Source: Bacilli bacterium
GTDB lineage: Bacteria > Bacillota_I > Bacilli_A > RFN20 > CAG-826
DNA: 6,157 nucleotides
Reading direction: 5' to 3'
NCBI GenBank assembly: GCA_024413875.1
Contig: JAKSVY010000072.1
Span: 1 to 6,157 of the forward strand
The notes beneath the pieces are model-generated. The model saw only the letters and a list, made by a program, of their open reading frames with translations. It did not search any database and was not told where the DNA came from. The translations under genes and the position numbers were made by a program. Each line of letters begins with the position of its first letter. The first letter of the stretch is position 1. This document shows positions 5,770 through 6,157 of this stretch, one piece after another.

Positions 5770-6157
5770 ATGTTAGACTTAGAAAAAAGCAAGAAATATG
5801 TATTAGCATGTTCCTTTGGGCCAGACTCAATGGCGCTTTTTTCTATGCTTTATAATGAAGGATATTCTTTCGTGGTCGCGCATGTAAACTATCACAAAAG
5901 AGATGCTTCTAATTTTGAAGAAGAATCATTAAGAAAATATTGCGAAGAAAGAGATATTCAAATTGAAGTGTTAAGCGCACCCCATTCTCCAGAAAAAACA
6001 AACTTCCAAGAATGGGCACGTGAACTTAGATATGACTTCTTCAGAAAGTGCCTTAATAAACATGAATGTGATGCTGTTTTAGTCGCGCATCAAGAGGATG
6101 ACTTTATCGAGACTTATATTATGCAAAAAGAAAGAGGTTCTGATGTGAATTTTTATG
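5770..6157 (+). CDS. tilS: tRNA(Ile)-lysidine synthetase TilS, N-terminal part (runs off the window)
   Basis: TilS uses ATP to join lysine to C34 of the CAU-anticodon tRNA-Ile so that it reads AUA codons, an essential step for this codon-rich, AT-rich genome. The visible 129 residues form the N-type ATP-pyrophosphatase domain; full proteins have roughly 300-450. Landmarks are the PP-loop at 15-20 (SFGPDS, usually SGGxDS), the HVNYHKRDASNFEEES segment replacing the usual HVNHGLR, the typical NFQEWARELRYDFF, and AHQEDDFIETYIMQ, which corresponds to the AHHxDDQxET motif. The second residue of the PP-loop is Phe16 rather than Gly. The start at 5770 is one base past rqcP with a GAGGAA site inside that gene. 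In Bacillus tilS follows divIC and spoIIE and precedes hprT and ftsH; here the intervening genes are absent. Identity is strong despite the truncation by the window edge. Confidence 0.93.
   Translation, partial: MLDLEKSKKYVLACSFGPDSMALFSMLYNEGYSFVVAHVNYHKRDASNFEEESLRKYCEERDIQIEVLSAPHSPEKTNFQEWARELRYDFFRKCLNKHECDAVLVAHQEDDFIETYIMQKERGSDVNFY

Overview
This is a compact, AT-rich bacterial segment with about 82 bases of non-coding DNA in 6.16 kb. The order pth-mfd-rqcP-tilS is a cut-down version of the Bacillus-type cluster. It lacks fin, the sporulation genes and divIC, which sit among these genes in spore-forming Bacilli. All tryptophans I checked are TGG, and the four visible stops are TAG or TAA, so the standard bacterial code fits. 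The Mycoplasma code is unlikely. The best guess is a low-GC, probably non-sporulating member of the Bacilli close to the Mollicutes or Erysipelotrichales (for example an uncultured gut or RF39-like lineage). This assignment is an inference from gene order, base composition and protein style, not from a search.

Left part, minus strand, read from 1436 down to the left edge: a DUF368 membrane protein of the PopT undecaprenyl-phosphate translocase family, followed with an 8-base overlap by a TetR-family regulator cut by the window edge. The two are almost certainly one transcript, which suggests a regulated lipid-carrier recycling unit. PopT also implies an organism that uses undecaprenyl phosphate and so probably has a cell wall.

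The 82-base divergent gap (1437-1518) holds an extended -10 promoter for pth, a weaker candidate promoter for the DUF368 gene, and a perfect 7-3-7 inverted repeat over both candidate -35 regions. The repeat is a possible operator for the TetR protein.

Right part, plus strand: pth (peptidyl-tRNA hydrolase), mfd (transcription-repair coupling factor), rqcP (S4-domain ribosome quality control factor) and the 5' part of tilS (tRNA-Ile lysidine synthetase). All junctions are overlapping or within 7 bases, so this is one translationally coupled operon devoted to rescue of stalled ribosomes, stalled RNA polymerase and tRNA maturation.

I saw no tRNA or rRNA gene, CRISPR array, transposon or rho-independent terminator. 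Nothing here is clearly a new system. The most interesting points are the PopT-TetR pairing with its candidate operator, the ambiguous start of mfd (a strong Shine-Dalgarno placed before an ATT codon), the SD-less start of the DUF368 gene, and residue changes in normally conserved sites of Pth and TilS.
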